Shown here: piece by piece, positions 34,898-42,420 of the stretch | Numbering within the stretch: the stretch's first letter is position 1 | Layout: each line of letters starts with the position of its first letter | Source of the DNA: an uncultured Lachnospiraceae bacterium | GTDB lineage: Bacteria; Bacillota; Clostridia; Lachnospirales; Lachnospiraceae | Assembly (NCBI GenBank): GCA_902776305.1 | Contig: CACYPS010000014.1 | Coordinates: forward strand, 1-64,000 | Length of the DNA: 64,000 nucleotides | Direction of reading: 5' to 3' | Notes under the pieces: model-generated | What the model was told of the DNA's origin: nothing | What the model saw: only the letters and a program-made list of their open reading frames with translations | The model's database searches: none | Translations under genes and position numbers: made by a program

Positions 34898-35440
34898 ATG
34901 GCAAACAAATACGCAGGAACAAAAACAGAAAAGAATCTCTGGGAAGCTTTTGCAGGCGAATCTCAGGCACGCAACAAATACACCTATTTTGCATCCCAGG
35001 CAAAGAAAGCCGGTTACGAACAGATCGCAGCGATCTTCCTTGAGACAGCTGATCAGGAAAAAGAGCATGCAAAAATCTGGTTCAAAGAGCTCGAGGGAAT
35101 CGGTGATCTTGAAGCCAACCTGACCGCAGCGGCAGCAGGTGAGAACGAAGAGTGGACAGACATGTATGTCCGCATGGCAAATGAAGCCAAGGAAGAGGGC
35201 TTCGATGAACTGGCAGCGAAATTCCTCCTGGTCGCAGATGTTGAGAAGAGACACGAGGAGCGCTACAACCAGGTCCTGAATCATCTCAAAGAAGGAGCTA
35301 CCTTCGAGAGCAACGAAGAGGGAACTCTCTGGAAGTGCAGGAACTGCGGCGCCATCTTCGAAGGCAAGGAGCCGCCGGAAGTATGCCCGGTATGTGCACA
35401 TCCGAAGGCTTACTTTGAGAGAAGAGCTGAGAACTATTAA
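34898..35440 (+). CDS. rbr: Rubrerythrin (classical domain order)
   Basis: Peroxide-scavenging diiron protein of 180 residues. The ferritin-like domain comes first ([44 protein letters not shown] with the diiron Glu/His ligands), then a C-terminal rubredoxin domain with CRNCG and [19 protein letters not shown] lies upstream of ATG 34898. The gene is followed by a strong terminator. Together with the reverse rubrerythrin upstream it forms an oxidative stress pair. Confidence 0.95.
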   Translation: MANKYAGTKTEKNLWEAFAGESQARNKYTYFASQAKKAGYEQIAAIFLETADQEKEHAKIWFKELEGIGDLEANLTAAAAGENEEWTDMYVRMANEAKEEGFDELAAKFLLVADVEKRHEERYNQVLNHLKEGATFESNEEGTLWKCRNCGAIFEGKEPPEVCPVCAHPKAYFERRAENY

Positions 35441-35464
35441 TCGAATATCCCTATAAAAGAGGAG

Positions 35465-35498
35465 TGCCCCGGTGGAGAACCACCGGGGCAATTATTAT
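35465..35498 (+). terminator. Intrinsic terminator after rubrerythrin
   Basis: TGCCCCGGTGG, loop AGAA, CCACCGGGGCA: an 11-bp perfect stem followed by ATTATTAT. The 230-bp gap to the convergent DUF1002 gene contains nothing else recognisable. Confidence 0.9.
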
Positions 35499-35728
35499 GA
35501 AAAATTGTTGTGAGGTTTACTCACTTGGTCTTCGTATTTGATATTGTTATACTATCAGATAAATATGAACAAATTATGAACTTCCGGACTTTTATCGTTG
35601 ATTTTCACAAACTATACGAAATCAATCCGAAATTTTTATGCACTTTCACGAACCAAACCTCACTCACGCGGCTTTGGGCGGAATTTAAGTCAGCGCTATC
35701 CGACATAATCCTGACCGGATTCCCGACC

Positions 35729-36637
35729 TCAGCCTTCTCCTCTGAATATGCTCAGGATCCGTTCCAGCAGACTCTTAAGAAGCGCCCAGAATCCGTTCAC
35801 CTCCTCGTCCGTGATCCCGTACTGTGAAAGATCGAGACCGCTCGATTTCAGATCCTCATAAATTCCCTTTGCCTGTTCCGTCAGAGTGGCGGCGTCAATA
35901 TCAAGCGCTGCAATCTTCTGCATCAGAGAGATAATCTGCTGTTTCTGTTCTTCCGTCAGCTCTATTCCCATCTGCTCGGAGACATTATTGATCGTCACGT
36001 AAATATCTCCCTCATTCGTGATGTTCTGCACAACAATGATCTCTTTAACAGCGGCAATCAGCTGTGCTGCCTTCTCCGGATCTCCGAGTGCTTCCGCTAT
36101 GGATCCGGTCGTGACGAGCTCGTCCGTCGCTCCGTCAATATATTGCGGGTCAATGACCTTTCCGTAAATCTTTGAGTAAGCCTTCATAGCTCCTACCAGC
36201 GCGGCCGTTCCCGAAATCGGCGACGGACCGGCAACCGTTACGGAAGCGTTCTTCATGCCTGCGGTGGCAAGCGCGTTTTCATACATGGACGGCGTGCAGT
36301 AGGTAATGTTGTGGGTCTCGACCGAGATGCCATGACCGGACGGTTCCACAACGACCTTGCATGATGAGAGGGCGTTGGTGCCGATCACGCTGGACGCGAC
36401 ATACGCGTCGAGATATTCATGTTCTTCGGCATTTGTCACCGTAACGACCGTATCACCCGCAAGATCCGCCTCGGTCACACCGAGAAGCTGAAGAACGGTC
36501 GCTCTCTGGCCGGCATCGAGATCCGCTCCGAGAGCAACATAGGGTTTCGTAGCTGCAATTGTCGACACAGGCTGCATAAGTGCACCCGCCGCCGTGACAA
36601 ACGCCACCGACAGGGCGGCTATTCTTTTTAAATTCAT
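35729..36637 (-). CDS. Secreted DUF1002 protein
   Basis: A 302-residue exported protein. The signal peptide is MNLKRIAALSVAFVTAAGAL with likely cleavage near STIAATKP. The body shows VALGADLDAGQRATVLQLLG and VTNAEEHEYLDAYV, features of DUF1002 (YpuA-like) proteins of Firmicutes, whose function is unknown. The C-terminal part is helical (TEEQKQQIISLMQKIAALDI). AAAGGAG lies 6 bases before ATG 36637. It is downstream of rsmA with 280 bp between, part of which is an rsmA-tail duplication. Confidence 0.85.
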   Translation of the reverse strand: MNLKRIAALSVAFVTAAGALMQPVSTIAATKPYVALGADLDAGQRATVLQLLGVTEADLAGDTVVTVTNAEEHEYLDAYVASSVIGTNALSSCKVVVEPSGHGISVETHNITYCTPSMYENALATAGMKNASVTVAGPSPISGTAALVGAMKAYSKIYGKVIDPQYIDGATDELVTTGSIAEALGDPEKAAQLIAAVKEIIVVQNITNEGDIYVTINNVSEQMGIELTEEQKQQIISLMQKIAALDIDAATLTEQAKGIYEDLKSSGLDLSQYGITDEEVNGFWALLKSLLERILSIFRGEG

Positions 36638-36850
36638 ACAATTCTCCTTTCCGATCCTGGCTCACAGGTAAACTCTTTCCGGTTAAGAGTCCCGAAAAAC
36701 GTTCATGACTGAATGTCGTAAATCGTTTTCATGATAGCAGAAATCTCTGAAATATCTGTGAACACCGCAGCCATCATCTTCATCTGTCCGGAGTGATCTG
36801 CACTGACCCGTATTTTGGAAAGAGAGGCATTCCGGCATGCCTGTTCATTT

Positions 36851-36935
36851 CACATTTCAGAAAGCACGAAAACGTTGAGAACGCAGACCGGGCTGCACAG
36901 CCGACATGCGGGTACATTCACATCTCGGAAAGCAC
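36851..36935. repeat. 68-bp period duplication of the rsmA 3' end
   Basis: CACATCTCGGAAAGCAC (36919-36935), the rsmA stop region, is repeated as CACATTTCAGAAAGCAC at 36851-36867. The similarity extends to a GCATG(T/C)CGG tract on the far side (36901-36911 and 36834-36843). The copies are more diverged than at pfkA or DUF2298. Confidence 0.65.
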
Positions 36936-37787
36936 ATCCGCAAGGCGTGCAAATTCCTCAAGCGAGAGCTTCTCGCCGCGCACCGTGCGCTCAAGGCCGC
37001 ATTTGTCAAGAGCTTCCCCCACCTGTTCTTTGGAATAGGAGAACCCCGCATAATTTGCAATCCCGTTCTGAAGAGTCTTCCTCCTCTCGTTAAAGGACGC
37101 GCGGATGACGTCGAACAGCATCTTCTCATCCTTTACACTGACCGGCGGCGTGCTGTGCCGTTTCATGTGGACGATAGCGCTCTCCACCTTCGGCCTCGGC
37201 ATGAAAGATTCCGGCTCCACGATGAAAGAAATCTCCGGATTCGTGTAATAGCGGACGGCCAGCGAAAGCGCACCGTAGGTCTTGCTTCCGGGCTCCGCGA
37301 TCATACGCTCCGCGACCTCTTTCTGCACCATGACCGTCAGCTGTGAAAACGGCGCTCCACTCTCAAACAAACCCATCAATATGGGAGTCGTGATATAATA
37401 CGGAAGATTTGCGCATAACTTGAGAGGCGCTCCGCTATTTTCCTTCTCAGCGATCGCCCGGATATCCGTTTTCAAAATGTCCGCATTCAGGACCGTGACG
37501 TTGTCCCACCCGCTCAGAGTATCCTCCAGAATCGGGAGCAGTGCTCGGTCGATCTCCACAGCGCACACTCTGCCGGCGTAAGTTGCCAGATACTGTGTCA
37601 GCGTGCCGATTCCCGGTCCGATCTCCAGCACAAAGTCATCCTTCGTGATCTCAGCCGTGTCAATGATTCCCTCCAGCACGGACTCATCTATCAGAAAATT
37701 CTGCCCATATTTCTTACGGAAAGAGAAACCGTATTTCTTCAGCACCTCGGTGCAGCGCGCGCGGTTTCCCAGATAGGGGGTCGGCAT
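36918..37787 (-). CDS. rsmA: 16S rRNA dimethyladenosine transferase
   Basis: KsgA/RsmA, which dimethylates two adjacent adenines in helix 45 of 16S rRNA during 30S maturation. It has 289 residues. Motifs are KKYGQNFLIDESVL, VLEIGPGIGTLTQYLA (SAM binding, near 53-68), CAVEID, NADILK, and the catalytic CANLPYYITTPIL (NLPY near 128). A C-terminal helical domain has FNERRKTLQN. GGAGG lies 8 bases before ATG 37787. It is followed at the 3' side by a partial copy of its own tail. Confidence 0.96.
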   Translation of the reverse strand: MPTPYLGNRARCTEVLKKYGFSFRKKYGQNFLIDESVLEGIIDTAEITKDDFVLEIGPGIGTLTQYLATYAGRVCAVEIDRALLPILEDTLSGWDNVTVLNADILKTDIRAIAEKENSGAPLKLCANLPYYITTPILMGLFESGAPFSQLTVMVQKEVAERMIAEPGSKTYGALSLAVRYYTNPEISFIVEPESFMPRPKVESAIVHMKRHSTPPVSVKDEKMLFDVIRASFNERRKTLQNGIANYAGFSYSKEQVGEALDKCGLERTVRGEKLSLEEFARLADVLSEM

Positions 37788-37860
37788 AATTATATCCTCC
37801 TTGCCAAATTCTTCTGCTCAAATTCGGGAAGCGTTTCCTTATTTGATGTTGTGTGACATA

Positions 37861-37960
37861 CTCCCGACACTTACGCTAACGCTTAGACGGGAGAATTCTT
37901 GTTTTATCATGTTAAAGAATACCGGTCTTCACTGCAAAAAAGCACATGAAAACCGGTATT
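37861..37960. other. Palindromic tract resembling an IS200/IS605 end, plus a second hairpin
   Basis: CTCCCG (37861-37866) pairs with CGGGAG (37888-37893) around ACTTACGCTAACGCTTAG, followed by AATTCTTG. This layout recalls the subterminal hairpins of IS200/IS605 (tnpB) elements, but no transposase remains. AATACCGGT (37918-37926) and ACCGGTATT (37952-37960) form another stem. They lie in the 265-bp gap between the TPR protein gene and rsmA. Confidence 0.4.
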
Positions 37961-38052
37961 ATACAGTACCCGTAAGGATCAGGAACACCTATGAGTTCTC
38001 TCCGCGCCTCGCTAAATGCGAAACGCCTTCCTGTTACAGGTAAAATCTTTCT

Positions 38053-41000
38053 TTAGAATCTGAAATCCTTCTCTCTCAGCCAGATCCTGCCATCCTCCGC
38101 CGTCGCATTCTTCCGGAAGAGGGACGCAATCTTCGGACCTTTTGAGCGCTCGATTGCCTGGTCTACCATCTTCTTGACCTTACCGACGACGACCGGCTCG
38201 TTATCTTTCTGATTTTCACCGATCATGGTGTACAGGGCAAGCGTGCCCATCTCGTCGAGCTTGTAACCCTGTTCATTTGCATATGTTCTCGCAAATGTCA
38301 CCAGCTCATCATTCGTAAATACCGGTATGATGATCGTAGATGTGAATTTCTTTGCAAAGTCCTCATGTTTCCCCAGCATAGCCATGAGGTCTGCCTTCTC
38401 ATCCTCGAGAATGACAACAAGGCTATCCGTGCGGAATTCCATCGCCTTGTTAAGATTCTCGACGAACTCATCGCTGAGGCTTCCGGCGCCCTCGATAAGC
38501 AGGAAACCACCCGCCATATGATTAACGATCTCAGCCGCATCCTTGTCATTCAGATCTTCACCGATCACCTTGGCGACCTTCGCCGCCTCGATATTCAGAT
38601 CCATGCAGGCCGCGCAAATCAGTGCGTCTGCAAGACGTGTCTTGCCGGAAAGCTGTCTTCCCATAATGAGGACATTGCCGGATTTGGACGTCTTATCTCC
38701 CGCATTATTGTGAATATCCGCAAGTGCCAGTGTAGCCTGCTGGCTGATTCCGGGTATATCTGTAAAGTAAGAGAAAAGAATCTCTTCTTCCTCGGTGAAC
38801 TTTCTCGGAATAACTTCGACGCGCTCAAGAATCTTCGGTGCGGGAGCGACCGGTTCCGGTTCGGGTTCTTCCTCAGGCTCCTCTTCAGCCGTTTCGGTCT
38901 CATCAGCTTCATCTTCAGAACCGCCCTCGGTCTCATCGGAGTCATCATCGGAGTCATCATCTTCTGCAAATGGCTCCCCGCTCTCATCCTCCGACTCATC
39001 CCCAGGTTCATCTTCGTCAGAAGTCGTTTCTTCACTATCACCCGTGTCGTTATCTTCCTCTTCGCCGATCAGTTCTTCGTCGTCAGCCGACTCCTCGGAT
39101 ACCTCTTCGTCCGGCTTCTCCTCGTCCTCCGCGGCCTCTTCCTCATCCGTTTCGTCTTCAAGCTCTGCAGTCGGATCATATTCAAGGCCGTGAGCCGTCA
39201 TGACCGTGCGTTTTGCAGCGGCTTCCGGACTCTCGAACTCTTCGGAAATGACGATCTGGCTTGCCTCCTCGAAGTTACCTCCTTCTTCCAGAGCCTTCTT
39301 CAGCTGTTCCTGGAAACTCTCTGTGCGTGTGAGACCGAGAGACTCGTCCGTCTCTTTTCCGAGCATCTGCTCTCTGTCGTCCCTGCTCTGCTTTACCGGT
39401 ACAACTTCTCCCTGAGCATCATCCTCGTCGGGAATAATATCCGTTGTCATCTTGTACTCGCTGCCGGATACGGCAAACTCATTCAGGAATGACGCCATCA
39501 TCTCCTGCAGAGCGCGTTCAGCTTCCTCATCGGCATTCTTCGCCAGCTCTTCGGGAGTGAGCGGAACCGGTTCTTCTTCCGGCTCATCTTCTTCTACTGC
39601 ATCGGCTTCTTCTATATCTTCCGGGATTTCCTCTTCTGTTTCGGCGTCGTCCTCAGAATCTTCGTCGACGATATCCCAGTCAATTTCTACTGTTTCGACC
39701 TCTTCCTCAGCGGTCGTCTCAGCTTCTGCGGCTTCTGCTGCCGCTTCCTCAGCGGTTTTCTCAGTCTCTGAAACCTCTGCTGCCGTCATTGCGGCTTCTT
39801 CAGCGGCTTTCTCAGTCTCTGCGGCTTCTGCTGCCGCTTCTTCAGCGGCTTTCTCAGTCTCTGCGGCTTCTGCTGCCGCTTCCTCAGCGGTTTTCTCAGT
39901 CTCTGAAACCTCTGCTGCCGTCGTTGTAGCTGCTTTCGCGGCTTTCTCAGCAATCTTGTCTGTACCGTCAGCTGTCTCAGCTGCAACTTGTGTCGCTTCT
40001 CTTGCTACAGCTGCCTTCCATGCAGCTTCCTCCTCAGCGTCAGCCAGCGCTGCTCCTTCTGTCTCCTGCACTGCTGAAATCTTTCTTTCCGCAATACCGG
40101 ATGTCCTCTCTGCCTGCGCCTTCCATGCAGCTTCCTCGGCAGCATCCTCACCTGCCTGCGCTGCAAATTCCCGTGCGAGTGCGGCAGCCTTAGCGGCAGA
40201 TGCGCCAGCGGCAGCTCCGACCACCTCTTCGGCGGCTCCTACAGGCTTATCGGCAGCTTCGACGGTCTCTTCTGCGGCTTTTGCAGGCTCATTGGCAACT
40301 TCAACGGCCTCTTCTGCGGCTCTTGCAGGCTCATCGGCAGCTTCGGCAACAACCTCGTCGACTGATTCAGCGGTCTGTTCTTCGGATGCAGCAACCTCAT
40401 CGGCAACTTCCTTGACCTCTTCTGCGGCTCCTGCAGGCTCATTGGCAACTTCAACGGCCTCTTCTGCGGCTCCTGCAGGCTCATCGGCAGCTTCCTTGAC
40501 CTCTTCTGCGGCTCCTGCAGACTTATCGGCAGCTTCAACAGCCTCTTCTGCGGTTGCAGCAGCCTCACCGACAGATTCGGCAGTCTCTTCTGCGAATGCT
40601 GCAATCTCTTCGGCAGCTTCCTCGGTCTCTTCTGCGGTAGCAACAGCTTCATTTTCGACCGTCTGCTGCGCACTCTTCATAGCCTCCCAGGCTTTCTCCT
40701 CGGCAGCTTCCGTGGCCGCAGTCTCCTCAATTACCCTGACAGGCTCGACTTCTTCGGGCACTTTGACCGGTTTCGGTGCTGTGCGGTCATCGCTCAAAGC
40801 GGAACTGACAGTCTCATCCGCTGCGATATCCATCTTATGAATCATCTCCGCTGCGGAGATCTTCCTGCCTTTGTCGGCTTCCTGCGCTGCGGCTTCTTCC
40901 TCATCCACAGCAAGATCTGCCGCTTTGGAAATGCGTTCGTCAGCAGTCATGGATTCCTCCATAATAGCTTCTTCCGCACTCTCCTTCTCTTCAGCCGCAT

Positions 41001-41607
41001 ACCTCTCATTATATTTCTTCTTCTGTGAATCGGAGAGCGAACGGAGCTTCATTTTCAGCTCCATGGCGCGCGTGACATACTTGCCTTCCGCGAACCACAG
41101 GATCATCTCATCGCACTCTTCGATGCACTTCTGTTTCTGTCCGTTTTTCATATAGAGCTTTGCGAGCTCATAAGCCCACCGCTCCGTATACTCACGCTCC
41201 TTATACTCTTTGAGGACCGCAATCTGGTCATCAAGAGCAGCCCCTTCCGCCTTAAGGAGCTTATACTTCAGAATATATCTGGAAGTATCATGAGGTGACA
41301 GCTGCTCAAACTCATGATAATAGCGCTTGGCCTCATCATAATCACCTGTGCGGATATTGATCTCCGCAAGCCTGTAAAGCACTGTTTTACTGATGGATGA
41401 GCGTTTGTAGGCATACTGAAGAACGCGCTTACTGTCCTCGTAGCGCTTATTTGCCTCATAAATTTCACCGACCATACAGAGTGTCCTCACACTCTTGACA
41501 TGTCTCCAGTCGATCGTATCGACCACAGCAGCGGCTCCCTTGAAATCGCCGGCTTCTGCCAGACTGTTGATCTGTTCCAGTTTAATTCTGTATTCAGCCT
41601 TATCCAC
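38053..41607 (-). CDS. Large TPR protein with acidic low-complexity middle and AAA-like C-terminal domain
   Basis: An 1184-residue protein without a recognised function. Residues 1-200 are helical TPR repeats (YRLAEINIRTGDYDEAKRYY). Residues 220-900 are low complexity: first Ala/Glu repeats of an 8-15 residue type (AEEAVEVANEPAGAAEE, TEKAAEEAAAEAAE), then a stretch dominated by Asp, Glu and Ser. The C-terminal 270 residues hold a nucleotide-binding domain with Walker A GRQLSGKT near 984, an acidic Walker B-like GGFLLIEGAG and VVILEDEK, resembling CbbX/SpoVK-like AAA proteins. GTG 41607 is preferred because AGAGG lies just upstream; a GTG at 41616 is possible. It is transcribed toward rsmA. 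Confidence 0.8.
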   Translation of the reverse strand: MDKAEYRIKLEQINSLAEAGDFKGAAAVVDTIDWRHVKSVRTLCMVGEIYEANKRYEDSKRVLQYAYKRSSISKTVLYRLAEINIRTGDYDEAKRYYHEFEQLSPHDTSRYILKYKLLKAEGAALDDQIAVLKEYKEREYTERWAYELAKLYMKNGQKQKCIEECDEMILWFAEGKYVTRAMELKMKLRSLSDSQKKKYNERYAAEEKESAEEAIMEESMTADERISKAADLAVDEEEAAAQEADKGRKISAAEMIHKMDIAADETVSSALSDDRTAPKPVKVPEEVEPVRVIEETAATEAAEEKAWEAMKSAQQTVENEAVATAEETEEAAEEIAAFAEETAESVGEAAATAEEAVEAADKSAGAAEEVKEAADEPAGAAEEAVEVANEPAGAAEEVKEVADEVAASEEQTAESVDEVVAEAADEPARAAEEAVEVANEPAKAAEETVEAADKPVGAAEEVVGAAAGASAAKAAALAREFAAQAGEDAAEEAAWKAQAERTSGIAERKISAVQETEGAALADAEEEAAWKAAVAREATQVAAETADGTDKIAEKAAKAATTTAAEVSETEKTAEEAAAEAAETEKAAEEAAAEAAETEKAAEEAAMTAAEVSETEKTAEEAAAEAAEAETTAEEEVETVEIDWDIVDEDSEDDAETEEEIPEDIEEADAVEEDEPEEEPVPLTPEELAKNADEEAERALQEMMASFLNEFAVSGSEYKMTTDIIPDEDDAQGEVVPVKQSRDDREQMLGKETDESLGLTRTESFQEQLKKALEEGGNFEEASQIVISEEFESPEAAAKRTVMTAHGLEYDPTAELEDETDEEEAAEDEEKPDEEVSEESADDEELIGEEEDNDTGDSEETTSDEDEPGDESEDESGEPFAEDDDSDDDSDETEGGSEDEADETETAEEEPEEEPEPEPVAPAPKILERVEVIPRKFTEEEEILFSYFTDIPGISQQATLALADIHNNAGDKTSKSGNVLIMGRQLSGKTRLADALICAACMDLNIEAAKVAKVIGEDLNDKDAAEIVNHMAGGFLLIEGAGSLSDEFVENLNKAMEFRTDSLVVILEDEKADLMAMLGKHEDFAKKFTSTIIIPVFTNDELVTFARTYANEQGYKLDEMGTLALYTMIGENQKDNEPVVVGKVKKMVDQAIERSKGPKIASLFRKNATAEDGRIWLREKDFRF

Positions 41608-41758
41608 TCGTTTCACCTCTTAATTTATCCGGCACGTCTCCCCAATGCTCCGGAAAGATAAATGTTAATGGGCACAAATCCCCATAATTATGACTATCTT
41701 AACATACTGCTTTTTCTCTGTCCAGTACAGCGTCTCATCCTTCCGTAAACCGACGCGG

Positions 41759-42276
41759 CTGCAGGCCTGCCTCGCCCTGCAATTACCGAAGTATATGCAG
41801 GTTGGGCCGCTGCTTCGGTATTCCGGAGCCGACTGCAGGCCTGCCTCGTCCTGCAATTACCGAAGTATATGCAGGTTGGGCCGCTGCTTCGGTATTCCCG
41901 AGATAGCTGCAGGCCTGACTCTCCCTGCATTTACCGAAGTATATGCAGGTTTGGCCGCTGCTTCGGTATTCCCGAGCCGGCTGCAGGCCTGCCTCTCCCT
42001 GCATTTACCGAAGTATATGCAGGTTTGGCCGCTGCTTCGGTATTCCCGAGCCGGCTGCAGGCCTGCCTACACCCGCATTTACCGAAGTATAAGCAGGTTT
42101 GCCTGCTGCTTCGGTATTCCGGAGCCGACTGCAGGCCTGCCTCGCCCCGCAATTACCGAAGTATATGCAGGTCCGGCCGCTGCTTCGGTATTCCCGAGCC
42201 TACTGCAGGCCTGCCTCACCCTGCATTTACCGAAGTATATGCAGGTTTGGCCGCTGCTTCGGTATTCCCGATCGGT
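41759..42276. repeat. Seven tandem 74-bp hairpin repeats
   Basis: Units begin (CTGCAGGCCTG) at 41759, 41833, 41907, 41981, 42055, 42129 and 42203, each exactly 74 bp apart. Every unit contains TTACCGAAGTAT, then GCAGGT, a variable GGCCGCTG-like segment and CTTCGGTATTCC. TACCGAAG pairs with CTTCGGTA, and CCTGCA(T/A)T also can pair with ATGCAGG, giving two competing stems. The arms are the same as in the array at 1-390. 74 is not a multiple of three, so the open frames crossing it are accidental. It fills most of the 813-bp gap between glgP and the TPR gene. Confidence 0.95.
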
Positions 42277-42316
42277 ATTCCGGACGCGCCTGAAGGTCCC
42301 TCTCCCCATACGCAGT

Positions 42317-42346
42317 AAGAGAGCTGCCACAGACGACAGCTCTCTT
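42317..42346. terminator. Hairpin downstream of glgP
   Basis: AAGAGAGCTG and CAGCTCTCTT form a 10-bp stem with a 10-base loop. A short T tract follows on the plus strand (TTTTAG), not on the glgP strand, so it may stabilise the glgP mRNA end rather than terminate it. Confidence 0.5.
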
Positions 42347-42420
42347 TTAGCTCTTATTGATCTATTATACTTCCCGCATGCTCTGATTGCGAATAAAGCA
42401 ATGTACGGGAGGCAATCTGT

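Noticed and set aside
39452-40840. 462-residue Ser/Ala-rich plus-strand open frame
   Set aside because: Antisense of the Ala/Glu-rich repeats of the TPR protein; low-complexity codons read backwards give Ser/Ala without stops.
41759-42276. CRISPR array
   Set aside because: The units are nearly identical over their full length with no unique spacers, and no cas genes are present.
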